Assembly: GCA_911728455.2 (NCBI GenBank)
Contig: OU452229.1
Span: 21,726,865 to 21,790,864, forward strand
DNA length: 64,000 bases
Direction: 5' to 3'
Source of the DNA: Marthasterias glacialis
Lineage: Eukaryota > Echinodermata > Asteroidea > Forcipulatida > Asteriidae
Shown here: positions 45,901-56,318 of the stretch, piece after piece
How positions within the stretch are numbered: the first letter of the stretch is position 1
How the letters are laid out: each line of letters starts with the position of its first letter
Translations under genes and position numbers: made by a program
Notes under the pieces: generated by a model
Seen by the model: the letters and a program-made list of their open reading frames with translations, nothing else
Told to the model about the DNA's origin: nothing
The model's database searches: none

Positions 45901-48900
45901 CGTATCACAGTTGGAACCGAAACGACCCTCGGGACAGCCTTCAATCCAAAAACAAAAATAATGACCTTTACAACACTATAATATTGAAACAAATCATAAA
46001 AGGAATACAAGCGATACTATGCAATGGGGGAGACTTTTGAGACGTTAGCGGGCGCCCCCGTACGCGGAAAAAAGTTAATTTCGCAGCCATGTTGGGTAAT
46101 GCCATGTACAAACTCAGTGGCTGGCGCGTCGTCTGCTAAATGATTTCCAGCGTCTGCTTGTGGCACGCAGCATTAGAAAAAGGTCTCGGGTAACATCACG
46201 TGAAACCTCCCTATCGTGAGAACATTAGAAAAGGACCGCTTACTGGGGCGCCCGCTAACGTCGTATAAGGCCGTATCCGAATTAAAGCAACTTCGGCTGC
46301 GGCTATAGCCGTTAGCTGCAATGACAACGTTGGGGAATAGGATTTTCGGCGTTCCGGCAGTAGCCACTGCCGAAGCAATCGATTCAGACACGGCCGGCCA
46401 TCGGTATACCATTCAATGTTAATGCCAATAGAATCGATACCATGCGATCAACAAAAGAGGAATATATCTCTATGATCGGAAACATAGAATCGTATTACTG
46501 ATACAAAATATTGGATGCATTTGGGTGCATTGTCGCAGAATATAATCACGAGGTGGACTATTCCATTTCACGAGGCAAAGTCGAGTGATATGGAATAGTC
46601 CTGATTACATCCCGTGAGTATATCCTGCGACAATGCACGAACGAAATACATTCAATGTTTTTTTTCCCTATGACTCAAACGTATATGTCATTTGGAATTG
46701 TTTTCATAATAAACACAAAATGCAAACGGAAACTCGTCCAGCCCATCCTAAAAAAAAAACCAAAAAAAAAAAAACCACACTGACAAAAAAATTATAAACA
46801 ATGCACGAACGAAATACATTCAATGTTTTTTCTCCTATGACTCAAACATAGATCCGTGTCATTTGGAATTGTTTTCATAATAAACACAAAATGCAGACGG
46901 AAACTCGTCCAGCCCATCCTAAAAAAAACAAAAAACTAAAAACCACACTGACAAAAAAATTATAAACAACATGGACGCCTCCATGGTAGACACCAACTTT
47001 GTCTGCCTTCTTAAGACTAAAAAGATGTCTCTGTTTAGGTAAGGTCTAACATTTGTAATGTATTATTTTGGGTTTACTCATGAAAAACGAAAGAGAATTC
47101 CAAATTTAGAGGGAATCTATTTTTCAAAAAACTGACATACGCTGACAGTTGCTGGCATCTCCTTGCCATCCCGGGCAGCATCGACACACCTGCTCAGATT
47201 CTCCAATTGAGACGCTGTATGTCCAACTGTAAGGTAAACGGGAAGGTAACAGTTAAGGTTTCGTTCTATGTCGGCTTAAAGGTCCTGTGTCATCATGATC
47301 ATAGCAGTAAATGAAATAATCCAGTTACTACGCCCACGGGCACCTTTGTGATTTGACCGCAAGCGCGCCCGTGTGCAGTATCTGGGTGAGAGTTCATCCT
47401 TTCCTGGGATGCACAGTCATATTATTATTATTATTTTTTCTATTATTATTATTATTTACTTATCTGTCATTCATTGTGACAAAAATTAACAAAACTTGGG
47501 CCATGCAGGTACAGTAAAATAATAGGACTCTTTTGTTTTGTCTGCGGTTTGAATGCAAAACATGATTGGCTGACTGCAAAATACCATCCATTAAGCCCCG
47601 CCCACTAACATATTGACCATTCACAGCATTGGTTTCACCAGAACTGTACACGTGGGCAGCACAATGTGCGTCTCTTCAATGCCACACTGCACAACATGAA
47701 CGTGCGCGCACACATGTCAACAATGTTCCTATGGGATTTTATCGTGTCGGACTTTTGTCGTTTTTCCGGAGTTCTGGTGGCGTAGCAAAGGCTGTGATTG
47801 GTCAACATGTAAGGGGTGGGGCTTAATGGATCATTCTATTATTGAGCTGTGTATTGGGTGTGTATGGGTGACCTTACCCACCTGTACTGGTAGGGTCCTG
47901 ACAACAACAGAACAATTGACCCCACAAGGAAGATCTTTTGAAAAGGGACAATAAGTCCAACAATGCAGGACCTCACAAGTCTGGGTGTGTCCAGATGTGT
48001 GTGTGTGTGAGTTTGTATACACATTCAAATCGGGGGGCCTATGACAAAAAGGCAATAGAGTCCCCGGTTCGCCAAGTGTCACCTGTTGACTGAGTGCAAA
48101 CAAAAGAGGAAGTTCAGGGTGTTCCTGATTGCGGGTGAATACACTCATATTCTTTTTAACACCGAGTTGGGGGGACTCCCTATCGTTGTTCAGTTGTTCC
48201 CTTCTCTATTGAATTACCATGTGGGGTCAAGGAAGTGATGTTATCGAGGAACGAACTAAACTCAAAAGGAAAAACTTCTGCCTTAGGAGGAAATCCTTTT
48301 ATTATAGAGAAAATGACGCAGATAAAATAAAAAGACGGTTACCATTTCCAAATCCACAAGCAACGCCATGATCGCACTCTGAATGTAACCGTCCCTGGTG
48401 TAACATACCTGAGCGAGAGAATACACAATGGCAATAAAGTTAGTTCCCTGTAGTTCATGTACACTATTGCTATAGACCTTAAAACGTGAATACGTAAACC
48501 AACTCCTGGTTCAATATTGGTACCTTGAGACACATAAGTAACCAACTCCCAGTTCAGTATTCATGTACCTTTGCATAAGGCTTAAAACCCCAGCTCATTG
48601 GCAAGAAAGAAAAACATACATTTTCACAAATTTACATATTGACCCAATTCACCTGACGTCATCATCACAATAATCTTGGAGCAAGTTCGGGTGGGCGACT
48701 AGACTTGACTAGACTAAACAGTGACGTTAGCTCTCGAATGGACAAGATCGACCATGCTCCAGTGCATGGTTCGATACGGTCAATCTCCCTGTGCTCTATG
48801 GTTTCTGGTTAGTCTAGTCGATCTAGTCAAGTCTAGTCGCCACCCGAACTTGCTCTTGGTTGCGCCATTTTGGTGGTCGACGTCACTGAGTTATTCAGTG

Positions 48901-51058
48901 AAGAGCGCATTTTAGGAGACGCGGCGTTTACACGTAAACCTATTGAACACCAAAATGGTGAGCGTGGCACAGTCGGCGCGTGTGACGTGCGTGCAAGGGG
49001 TCAATACCTTTACGTGGTATAAGAATAACGGTGATAAAAATACTTTCCTTGAAATATTTCTGCCTGAAGTGTTTTTGAAATTAAATCCAAAATTAGTTTT
49101 CGTCTCAGTGAGACCAAAACTCTGAGAATGCGTACGAAAATGCTGAATGTATCTTTACCGTTTTACCGCAAATGAAACATAGAAATAAGCTTAAATATTC
49201 ACTGGTTGGTTTTATTACATATATCTTGGTTTGTGCAAAGAATGGAAGCGTTTACAGCTTTACCAATGTTGAGCTGGGGCTTTGTATAACCAACTCTATA
49301 ATGATTAACCCCTAAACATGTTCATGTTTGTTACACAGGAAGTAGTTACACAGGAAGTACTTTGAACTGACATCTTTGTCATGCTTTTTACGTTTTATAT
49401 CACTTTCTCTTTTTGCCTTAGAGCGAGAAGCGAATTTAGATTCAACAAGACTTTGCTCATAGAAGATATTCGTATGCGGACAAATAGTTTCTCCGTAACT
49501 TTTTAGATTCAAAATCGTAACCCTTCTAATAAGTACGGTGCCTTAGTAATGTCGTACACACCGAATAACCTCTAATAAGTACGGTACTTCAGTAATGCCA
49601 TACCACATGTCGACATATTTAGTGGTAGCATGTTAAAACACCTTTAAAACGCCACAATTAGGAGACTTGATGAATTAAATTATCTTGTTAATTTTATCGA
49701 TTTTGTCTTCGTGGCATGGCTCTCGTGGAGCTCCGTAGTAATTGACCCAGCAAACCCCATGAAATAATATGTAAATTACACATCGATTGCGTGCGCACTA
49801 ACACAACTGGTTGACAAAATGGGGAAACATCGCGCTTTTTTTTTTTTTTTTTGGCGTAACGCATACGCCCTTGTGCGTCTGCCAGTGCACACCTCTATTG
49901 CGCTTGCCCACAAACAGTGTCTGTACACAAGAGTGAATGTAATTAACATAATGTTATAGGAACAGCTAATTCACCTGACCTCATCATTGCTATAATCCGT
50001 TGGTTGTGTCATTTAGGGAGACAATGTGTGTTTTATACAATGTAGTGTGCATTTTAGGCGAGGTGACGTTCACACGCTAATACCATAGTTTTTACGTTCA
50101 ATTTGACTCCCAAAATGGCGAGCACGACAGACAGTAGCCACGTGTGACGTTGCATCGTGACAAGGTGAAATTGTGGTCTCTGCACAATCAATTACCATTT
50201 TTTATTCTCCATGATTGATTAAATTTCATTGTAGGGAAGAATAACATGGAATCTAGAATGAAAGTAAAACTCAGGATGTTGGCAACCATTCCAAACCCGC
50301 TTTCAGTTTCTCAGCGTGGTTGTGTTCGCTTGAACTTGCAGTATACAGACTAAACAAAAAGTCCGTGGTGGACTTTTTGTTGAAACTAGCTGTTTGCCCT
50401 TACTACTAGCACTGTTTCTCCTGCTTGCTGTCTTTTACTGGTTTATGCCTTTGGTTTTGTTGGTCATATACCATGTTTTACTGCATTCCTCTGATAAAAT
50501 GTTCTGAGGTCAGTTTATCTGACACAGAGCGCTTTTCAAAAATATGTTACTATAATTATAATTATTATTATTATCACTGTTATACACATGTGCGTTGAGC
50601 GTCGTTTTAGGCGAATTTTGACGTTTTAACTTTCTGTTATTAATTCAAAATACTAAATGCTGACCTAGATTAATGTCGGGGTAAACAAAAATGTGAAGCA
50701 GAGGTAAAGTTTCAAGTCTGTTACAGTTCTGGCAAATACTATTCTGGTCTTTCAATTATTAAAAAAAGAAGAAAGAAAACAACTCCAAGACATGAAAGAA
50801 GATAAATGAAATTGAGAAATAGGTTAATGTAATTATGGTCATGTGTACATAACTCGTGGCAGGTTCCACCTACTCAGCAAATTAATAAAAAGGATGTCAA
50901 GGTTTGGCATTTTGCGGTTCGAGAGCGCTGATGGCTACACTAGCCTGATTCTGTGGGCCGACTGTCCGCGTCATTTCACCGGTCTCAATTTGGACTTCTC
51001 ATGCTGGACTTATTGGACCGCATCCCACGGACTTGACCGCATCCGAAGTGCGACATCA

Positions 51059-51089
<31 letters not shown>

Positions 51090-52249
51090 GATGGGGTGGG
51101 AGTGGGGGGGGGGGGAATTCACAAAATGGCTAAGTATTACGCGTATCAATGCTAAGCAAAATGTCACGTCATATATCACAAATCACTATGGTGATGTTGA
51201 CAACTTAGGATAACTAATAACTCAATAAATTTGAGTGTTCTGGTGCCGTTCGGATTTCTAGGAGTGTCTATGATATAATATAACATATAATTTGGGAGTT
51301 TAATCAAGCTTGCAGCTGAGAAGCTGAATTACGAAGGGCGCAGCTACACGTGTTCGAGCTGCCGGCATACAAGGGCGCCTTGGGCAGCCAGCCACATCAA
51401 CTCATACATGACCACGGAGCACAGCCAGAGATCGAAAGTATCTAACTTTATGATTACTTCACAAAAGGAGCAAAATTAATCAATTTCGTAATATGTAAAA
51501 AACATAATTTTGATAAGAGTGTCACGGCTTAGAAAAGCGCACACTTTTGCGAAAAGCCCTCAGCTCATGAATAATTCATAGACAGGTCGTGAAGTGTTGT
51601 CATGGGCTGAGGTTTTGTTCACTTGCGCAGCTTGTGTGCGTGATTAGTATTTACTAATGAGTTGTGTCTGTAACTAATAGACGTTATGCATTGACCTTAT
51701 CCAGCCGCCATTTTGAAGAAAAACGATGATGAAACAAAACGGACAGATTTGTACGCGCGGCCCACAGGATTGGCCAATGAACAGCCACCTTTCGACCTCC
51801 AGGCGAGGGCGCCCTACTCTAATGACGTCATATGCGTAAGGTCTACAAAAAGCCCGAATAAATGTCCGCTATTAGCGAATCCTATGAGTATTACAGGATT
51901 GATGAAGAACACGATTTTCTGCTAACTTTGGAGTAAGGTATAATGGTTAGTGTTTTGAGAAACCGGGTCAAGAATGTAGTTGGTCGGAATCCCGGAGTAC
52001 ACTACCAACTGATGACCAGACTCTGCTACCGATTGGCGACCAGACCATTTTCAACTCCATTTTGCCTGCACCTTGATTGCAATGAATCACAGAAACAAAA
52101 GGTAATGGTTTTACGTACCAACATGTGTTATCTCTGTCGCATTCTTTGTTAGTCTCTCCTACAGCCGCCTGTGAAATCACCGCGAAGACGACTAGCAAAA
52201 TAGCAACTCCACCAAGATTTTGTGGAACCGGAATGGTGAAACCACGCAT
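39539..52249 (-). CDS. EGF-repeat transmembrane receptor, MEGF10/Draper-like
   Basis: Coding exons on the minus strand at 52119-52249, 47141-47226, 45698-45938, 43025-43276, 42027-42133 and 41586-41742, then 40705-40876 or 40803-40876 plus 39539-39960. The first exon carries a signal peptide (VAILLVVFAVISQAAVG). The next has CCPGWQGDASNC. These are followed by tandem cysteine-rich EGF-like units (CPEGRFGSNCDTKCEC, CPDGLYGLACKQKCEC, CPPQYYGENCSMACDC, CPDGRFGPSCQSPCTC) in the laminin/MEGF spacing. One membrane helix (VVGAIVASIILVALLILFLV) ends in RRSKQ. The cytoplasmic part has NPAY. This is the plan of MEGF10/11, PEAR1, Draper and CED-1, receptors for engulfing dying cells, but with few EGF units. 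The short form is 381 codons and the long form 489; all ectodomain joins keep frame. Confidence 0.87.
40072..40404. mobile_element. MITE with GAGCAAGTTCGA ends, copy 1
   Basis: The ends are GGAGCAAGTTCGATCAAGGA and TCCTTGATCGAACTTGCTCC. Inside are CTGGTTAACTAGTGG and decayed inverse blocks. Related copies are at 48678-48856 and 55556-55918. It lies between the two tail exons of the receptor gene. Confidence 0.75.
41350..41500. repeat. Dispersed repeat, pair with 53030-53165
   Basis: Shared text includes AGAGGCTGAGAGA, TTTTTGGGAGTA-like and GCATTGGTTGATATGG, followed by TTTAGTGCGGTGGA (TTTAGTGTGGTGCA in the partner). Same orientation, 11.7 kb apart, one copy inside and one upstream of the receptor gene. 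Confidence 0.65.
42421..42915 (+). repeat. Minisatellite, 18-bp unit GTCAGAGGTATTACCTCA
   Basis: About 25 imperfect units lie between receptor exons 42027-42133 and 43025-43276. Each contains GAGGTATTACCTC, a 6-bp inverted repeat around one T, so every unit can form a hairpin. An 181-codon open frame across it is an artefact of the unit length. Confidence 0.9.
43686..43850. mobile_element. Short palindromic MITE, TAATGGGAGAC family, copy 2
   Basis: The ends are GTAATGGGAGACTTTCGGCG and CAAAGGTCTCCCATTA. The centre has GAGCATGTGCGCGCATGCTC-like inverted text and AGAACTG. It is related to 10017-10154 by its ends and CAGCAGAC/GTCTGCTG blocks. It abuts the left TTAA of the next element. Confidence 0.7.
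43851..45335. mobile_element. TTAA-flanked DNA transposon, 1.5 kb, non-autonomous
   Basis: The left end is AGGGACACACCGACTT and the right end is the inverse of AGGGGCACACCGGC. TTAA sits on both outer sides (43847-43850 and 45336-45339). A TTAA target duplication with short inverted ends beginning AGGG is piggyBac-like, though no transposase was recognised. Inside are two open frames on opposite strands over 44186-44675 (109 and 126 codons). The plus-strand one starts MENVSSTSKDRYKKHRKEKQ and is very basic. Their function is unknown. It is inserted in a receptor-gene intron. Confidence 0.65.
44346..44675 (+). CDS. Hypothetical basic protein inside the TTAA element
   Basis: 109 codons from ATG to stop. 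The N-terminal half is about one third K/R (KKHRKEKQPKGGPTKSKKK), then comes a hydrophobic patch (IAFLLAALAMAFSCFSG) and a proline/cysteine-rich end. I recognise no family. The overlapping antisense frame of similar length means at least one, perhaps both, is a chance frame. Confidence 0.2.
   Translation: MENVSSTSKDRYKKHRKEKQPKGGPTKSKKKTTINPKGKPACAKRASRLRCKRIAFLLAALAMAFSCFSGDDFTGRPQPPPPVFCCCGDLGWGWTLCSYHTSRYISCMG
46041..46262. mobile_element. MITE with GACGTTAGCGGGCGCCCC ends
   Basis: Perfect 18-bp inverted ends, GACGTTAGCGGGCGCCCC and GGGGCGCCCGCTAACGTC, lie 222 bp apart end to end. The interior contains CATTAGAAAAGG repeated and no coding. It is immediately followed by the palindrome at 46267-46396. 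Confidence 0.8.
46267..46396. mobile_element. Short palindromic MITE (CCGTGTCTGAAT family), copy 2
   Basis: GGCCGTATCCGAATTAAAGC and GATTCAGACACGGCC at the ends, with CTTCGGCTGCGGCTATAGCC and GGCAGTAGCCACTGCCGAAG inside. Same family as 22189-22318, reversed. Confidence 0.8.
46528..46638. repeat. Palindrome with TGCATTGTCGCAG ends
   Basis: TGCATTGTCGCAG at the left and CTGCGACAATGCACG at the right flank an inner pair GGACTATTCCA and TGGAATAGTCC. It is a fold-back of about 110 bp. The right end doubles as the start of the first unit of the direct duplication that follows. Confidence 0.7.
46630..46968 (+). repeat. Tandem direct duplication, two 168-bp units
   Basis: Unit 1 (46630-46797) and unit 2 (46798-46968) both run ACAATGCACGAACGAAATAC, TTTGGAATTGTTTTCATAAT, CTCGTCCAGCCCATCCTAAA, CACACTGACAAAAAAATTAT. 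They differ mainly in the A-run lengths and a few bases, so the duplication is recent. Confidence 0.9.
47580..47844. mobile_element. MITE with CCATTAAGCCCCGCCC ends, copy 2
   Basis: CCATCCATTAAGCCCCGCCC at the left and GGGGTGGGGCTTAATGGATC at the right, with GGCTGTGATTGGTCAACAT inside the right arm, as in 18463-18924 (GGCTGTGATTGGTCAAAACA). It lies in the receptor first intron. Confidence 0.75.
48588..48650 (+). repeat. Fragment of the TTAA palindromic element
   Basis: CTTAAAACCCCAGCTCATTG, then AAGAAAGAAAAACATACATT, matches the left arm of the 57722-58110 copy. It stops where the CRE-bearing repeat begins. Confidence 0.55.
48642..49004 (+). repeat. CRE-bearing palindromic repeat split by a nested MITE
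   Basis: Left part GACCCAATTCACCTGACGTC and ATCATCACAATAATCTTG (TGACGTCA at 48654-48661). The repeat resumes after 48856 with TTGGTTGCGCCATTTTGGTG and runs to GTGCAAGGGGTCAATACC. Uninterrupted copies at 56064 and 56229 show the join that the insertion broke. Confidence 0.8.
48678..48856. mobile_element. MITE with GAGCAAGTTCGGGTGG ends, copy 2 (nested)
   Basis: The ends are GAGCAAGTTCGGGTGGGCGA and CGCCACCCGAACTTGCTC, with GACTTGACTAGACTAA and its inverse just inside. TTG lies on both outer sides, a 3-bp direct repeat consistent with a target duplication of the TTG in CTTGGTTGCGCC of the host repeat. Confidence 0.85.
49040..49284. repeat. TTAA palindromic element, partial copy
   Basis: GAAATATTTCTGCCTGAAGT, TTAGTTTTCGTCTCAGTGAG and CAATGTTGAGCTGGGGCTTT follow the order of the full copies. 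The left arm is missing, replaced by the end of the CRE-bearing repeat. Confidence 0.7.
49973..50166 (+). repeat. CRE-bearing palindromic repeat, copy with decayed CRE
   Basis: TTCACCTGACCTCATCATTG at the start (octamer changed to TGACCTCA), GTGTCATTTAGGGAGACAAT, TTTGACTCCCAAAATGGCGA, and GTGTGACGTTGCATCGTGAC at the end. It lies in the receptor first intron. Confidence 0.7.
51061..51088 (+). repeat. (TG)n microsatellite
   Basis: About 13 TG units, then a G-rich run to 51113. It lies in the receptor first intron. Confidence 0.9.
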
Positions 52250-53252
52250 GGTTATCTGCTACACTTTATGAAGTTAGCAAAGGAACTCACGGCTCGACCC
52301 TACAGCTGCGACAAAGAACAACAAATGAAACCACAACCGTGGAACCAATAGCACAACATTTAATAGCTTGTACATGCTGAACTATTAAAGAGCAATTTGA
52401 TATATTTGTTTATTTTCGCTTTTGGTTCCTGGATTACTTTTTTGTGTGCCAAGCGGAAACTCCCCTGTTTTGCTTGCGTTATCACGTGTTTTTCGTTGAA
52501 GTTCACTTGGAAATATTATATTATTATAAAGGTTGGCACAGTGGACGCGTATCAATAAATGGATGTACATTCAAATGAGGAAGTAATGTTTAAAAAAATA
52601 ATAATTATGTGACTCACTGAACAACTGAGGAATCATTAAAACTTTTGAAAGGTTCTCGGTTTCTCATAGTACAGAGAGTGGTCGTCCTTCATTGTCTCAG
52701 TACTTTGCATCTGGTTGCGCTAATAGAGAGAAATCCATGCACCGAGCCTCACTAATAAAAATAATGTAAACCCACAACTTTTTCTGTAAATCAAAGATTT
52801 GAAGGTCCTTGTTTTTATTGATTGTTGAAAAATGGTCCTACGTTGTGCCCCTGGGGTTGTTGACTTTCAGCCTGGAGCACTTTGGGTAGACTGGCCCTCT
52901 AAAAATAGCCCTGTTTTGCTAAACAGTTTATTTCAGGGTGGATTTTTTTGATCAGCCTACCACAAATTCTCAACGGTTAACATACTAAAAACCGGAAAGG
53001 AAAATGAAGTTCAGTTGCCAGAAAATATATATTTGATTTGTTTTCTAGAGGCTGAGAGAGTTTTAAGTATTTTTTGAGTATTTTTTGAATACTTAGCATT
53101 TAGCATTGGTTGATATGGGAACCTATTTAGTGTGGTGCACCCGTCATGGCCGGGAATGCGTCCCCTTGTGGTGTCTTATAACAAGAGGGAAGTGCAATAA
53201 TTGGTCGACACTGGAAGCTTCTTACGGGAGGGATGCTCTACAAAAAGAGAAA

Positions 53253-54021
53253 TAGACCGATTGCGCGACCCGCGTCACGTGACCACTTCTGGGTATAAAA
53301 TGTAAATACACACGGCATCATCCATAGGAAAGGGTAGGTACACGATGGTTAATGCATTTAGTTTATTCGATGGAAGCTTTTCTTGCTCGAAATCTGTGAA
53401 AGATATTCTAGAGTTTGTACCAGAGACCTTCAAGTGGCTGAATAAAGCCAGTAAAGGACAGTTCCAGCAAGTCTTGAAAATTGTAAAATGTGCACGATGT
53501 GTACTGTACAGCGCACGATGGAACGTTAGGCCAGACGACCGCGATCACCACACACTTATCAACACAAAAATTTCAAAGTTTTGAAGCTGAAATCCTCTAA
53601 AGAAATTGCTTTCCAAAACTGTGTGATTCCTTTGCCTCTTTGAAATTCTGCAAGACTAGGTATTAATGCTCACTTTTCCAACGTTGTTTATCCTTTTTTT
53701 TTTAACAGTGAGTTAGGCCTACATTACAAATCAAATAACAGACGGGTGGCTACACAATAGTCGTCCGACGCCGGTAGTGCATGGCTTAAAAAAAACCTTC
53801 TGTTAGATTATGAAACAGAGATGTGATTTAAATTAATGCCACAACATACTACTTTAAATAAAGGGGCTGATTAACTAATTTATCACTTAACAAAAGTAAA
53901 ATCGACTGTTTTCGTACTCACTCTGTGTCACGGCCTATCTCTTTACACGTATTTTGCCATCAGCTGGATGGCGATATACCATGTATTATGACCGCATGTC
54001 AACAGTCGCGCAATCGGTCTA
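53253..54021. mobile_element. DNA transposon with TAGACCGATTGCGC ends
   Basis: The left end is TAGACCGATTGCGCGACC and the right end GTCGCGCAATCGGTCTA; TA at both limits may be the target site. It matches 8553-9395 in inverse orientation over most of its length. A 79-codon frame starts MVNAFSLFDGSFSC at 53345; only PETF and WLNKASK are shared with the other copy, so coding is not supported. Confidence 0.7.
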
Positions 54022-54179
54022 TTCAAATCATTAAATCTGATTTCCTGATAGATTTTTCGGTAATTGATATGTCCTTAAAAGTTTGTGTTTCTCTGTTTGC
54101 ACATGGGTTCATGTTACCCAGTGTTCTCAGCTGTTCTCTTTCGTGTCGGACAAACCTCAAGGGGATTTACACTCTGTTT

Positions 54180-54370
54180 TGCCGTTTTAATTAAGTACTT
54201 TCTCCTGATTGCCCTTTTCTATATTGTGGTTTTTAAAAATTCCTCTTTGCTTGTACTTTGATAATTCTTCTTTATGTTTGTTGTTAGTAATTGTACATTG
54301 TGAGCATGTTCAATAAGGCGAATTTCCTCTTTTGGAAGAATACAACTTATTATTATTTTTATTAAAATGG
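54180..54370 (+). repeat. LINE-like 3' end (possible)
   Basis: The stretch reads like the 3' untranslated end of a non-LTR retroelement: TTGTACATTGTGAGCATG, AATAAGGCGAATTTCCTCTT, TTGGAAGAATACAA, ending in the short tandem tail TTATTATTATTTTTATTA. No reverse transcriptase precedes it, as expected of a 5'-truncated copy. Confidence 0.4.
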
Positions 54371-55555
54371 AAACCAAACTATGGTACATGTCTTCACATG
54401 TTTGAAGAAAAGGTTTTTTTGAACAGTCGATATTTAAAGAAAAACCAAATAAGTTGAAGATGCATTGCAGTGCATGACCCGTTCATATACTTTTGAACAT
54501 TCTGTATTCTCTTCAGTTCACGTCACAACCCTACCAAATAAATATCGTCTTTCGCGCTGGAAACCTAAATTGATTTGATTAGGATGTACAGTATGCAATA
54601 CGTATCGAGCTTCATCATAAGGATATGCGGCCCTCCATTTGGGTTTCGTAAAAGCACAATTTATTACGATCCTCTAGGTTTCAAGAAACATGGTCATCAT
54701 ACCGCCTTGTATAAGCAAATGAAACCCTTTTTAGCGAAATAAGCGCACGGCATTTTCTGTTACAGTTTTAACATTTATTCTCATTTCGAGGGACAGAAAT
54801 GTCAAACGGATTCAAATTCCTTTTTGTTCAGCCAAAGGGGACTGAATGTGATCGAATTGATCGAATTTCCAAGATGATTAGTAAACGAGTTCAACGCTAT
54901 GTAGGCCTATTCCCACGAGAATATGATAAATATTTTTTTTTACAGTCACCGTATTCTACATGACAATTTACCACTAAAAAATCCGTACACAGGCAGTTCG
55001 TGTGGTTGGCCTATATACGTGTAACCTTTGTTCACAAAAAGAGTGACCTTGTGCACTCCAGGGCCTTTCTGGCAGGCAAGATCACTGGTCATATGGGACG
55101 TTTGACATTTCGTGTCATAATTTCCCACATAAATTCAAGAGTGAGAAAAATAACTGCAGCTGTACAGGTTTTAGATATGCCCTTTCTTGAATCTTCATAT
55201 CACAAGTTGATCAAAATCTGACAAATCTCCATTGTGTACAAATCGTGCCTGCTGGAAGTCCAGGCTCTGTGGCCCTTTTGTAAACATAATATGATGTCAC
55301 AGGTCACACGGTCTCTAAATCAGTATGGTCAATACATCATGGTCTAAACATCAGTTCATTCGGGCTTCCTCAAACTGATGTGGTAACGTTGGACGGGTTC
55401 CTGTTACGTAAATATGGCTTTCATTACACACAGAGAATAGACATTTTAGAGCCAGACTACAGCCAGAAACTGTATGGATGCAGCCATCTTGTTTCCGCCC
55501 CCATTCGGTGTGATCAAAGCGAGGTAGAATGACAACAAATACTCTCCCTTTCATG

Positions 55556-55918
55556 GAGCAAGTTTGAGTGCCCACTGTGGTTAAATAAAGGTCGACCATC
55601 TTGAACTGAACCCAGGCTGGTCGACCTTTGGTTGACTGCTGTGGTCGACCATTATTTTGGAACCAGCCTCGGGACCTTGGTTTTCTTCCCTGGTCCCGGT
55701 AGCCTTGTTTCATGTCAACCTGTCTGAAGCACAGAAGGGAACCAGTGACGCTACTGCAGAATGGCGGAAAGTCATGGAAGTGCACTTATCGTTGTGCCGA
55801 CAAAGAATTGTTTTTAAACTAAACCACGGGTAATTCAAGTGTACACGTCACTGCGCATGAGCATTGGTAGTCAGTGGTCAACCATTGTTTGACCAAAATG
55901 TGCACACTCGAACTTGCC
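55556..55918. mobile_element. MITE with GAGCAAGTTTGAGTG ends, copy 3
   Basis: The left end is GGAGCAAGTTTGAGTGCCCA and the right end TGTGCACACTCGAACTTGCC. Inside are GGTCGACC words in both orientations. Same end family as 40072-40404 and 48678-48856. Frames read through it (such as the 144-codon minus-strand frame) are not protein-like. Confidence 0.65.
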
Positions 55919-56063
55919 AATAGTTGATGAGGTGTTGTTTTGTTTTACTTGCGCACACAAAGAGCAAGACAAGTCCAGTCAAGGTCAAATTCAATTCAAG
56001 TCAAAGCTCGCATTTATTTCCGGACCAATGACGAATATTAAACAGTACGGCGAGAACTGACCA

Positions 56064-56201
56064 AAATCACCTGACGTCATCATCACAATAATCTTGTTCG
56101 CGCCATCTTTGGGAGTCAATGGCCCACGTGCAATTTGACTCCCAAAATGGCGAGCGTGTGGAAGACGTTAGCCGTGTGTGACGTTGGTGCAAGGGGGTCA
56201 T
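56064..56201 (+). repeat. CRE-bearing palindromic repeat, intact CRE
   Basis: AATCACCTGACGTCATCATC (TGACGTCA at 56072-56079), GCGCCATCTTTGGGAGTCAA, TTTGACTCCCAAAATGGCGA and GTGCAAGGGGGTCA. It is a compact copy without the middle spacer. Confidence 0.8.
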
Positions 56202-56228
56202 TGGATAGTCAAATAAAAGGAAACGATC

Positions 56229-56318
56229 GATGACCAGATTCACCTGACGTCATCATCACAATAATCTCGGTTGCGCCATTCTAGGAGTCAATGTTTCATG
56301 TGCAATCCGACTCCTAGG
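56229..56318 (+). repeat. CRE-bearing palindromic repeat, truncated
   Basis: GATTCACCTGACGTCATCAT (TGACGTCA at 56245-56252), then TCGGTTGCGCCATTCTAGGA, and CCGACTCCTAGGGCG where it breaks off. It lies less than 30 bp after the previous copy, so the two form a tandem pair. Confidence 0.75.

Noticed and set aside
53345-53584. Conserved small protein gene (79 codons)
   Set aside because: The sequence is part of a transposon whose other copy (8553-9395) does not keep the frame; only a short stretch of residues is shared.
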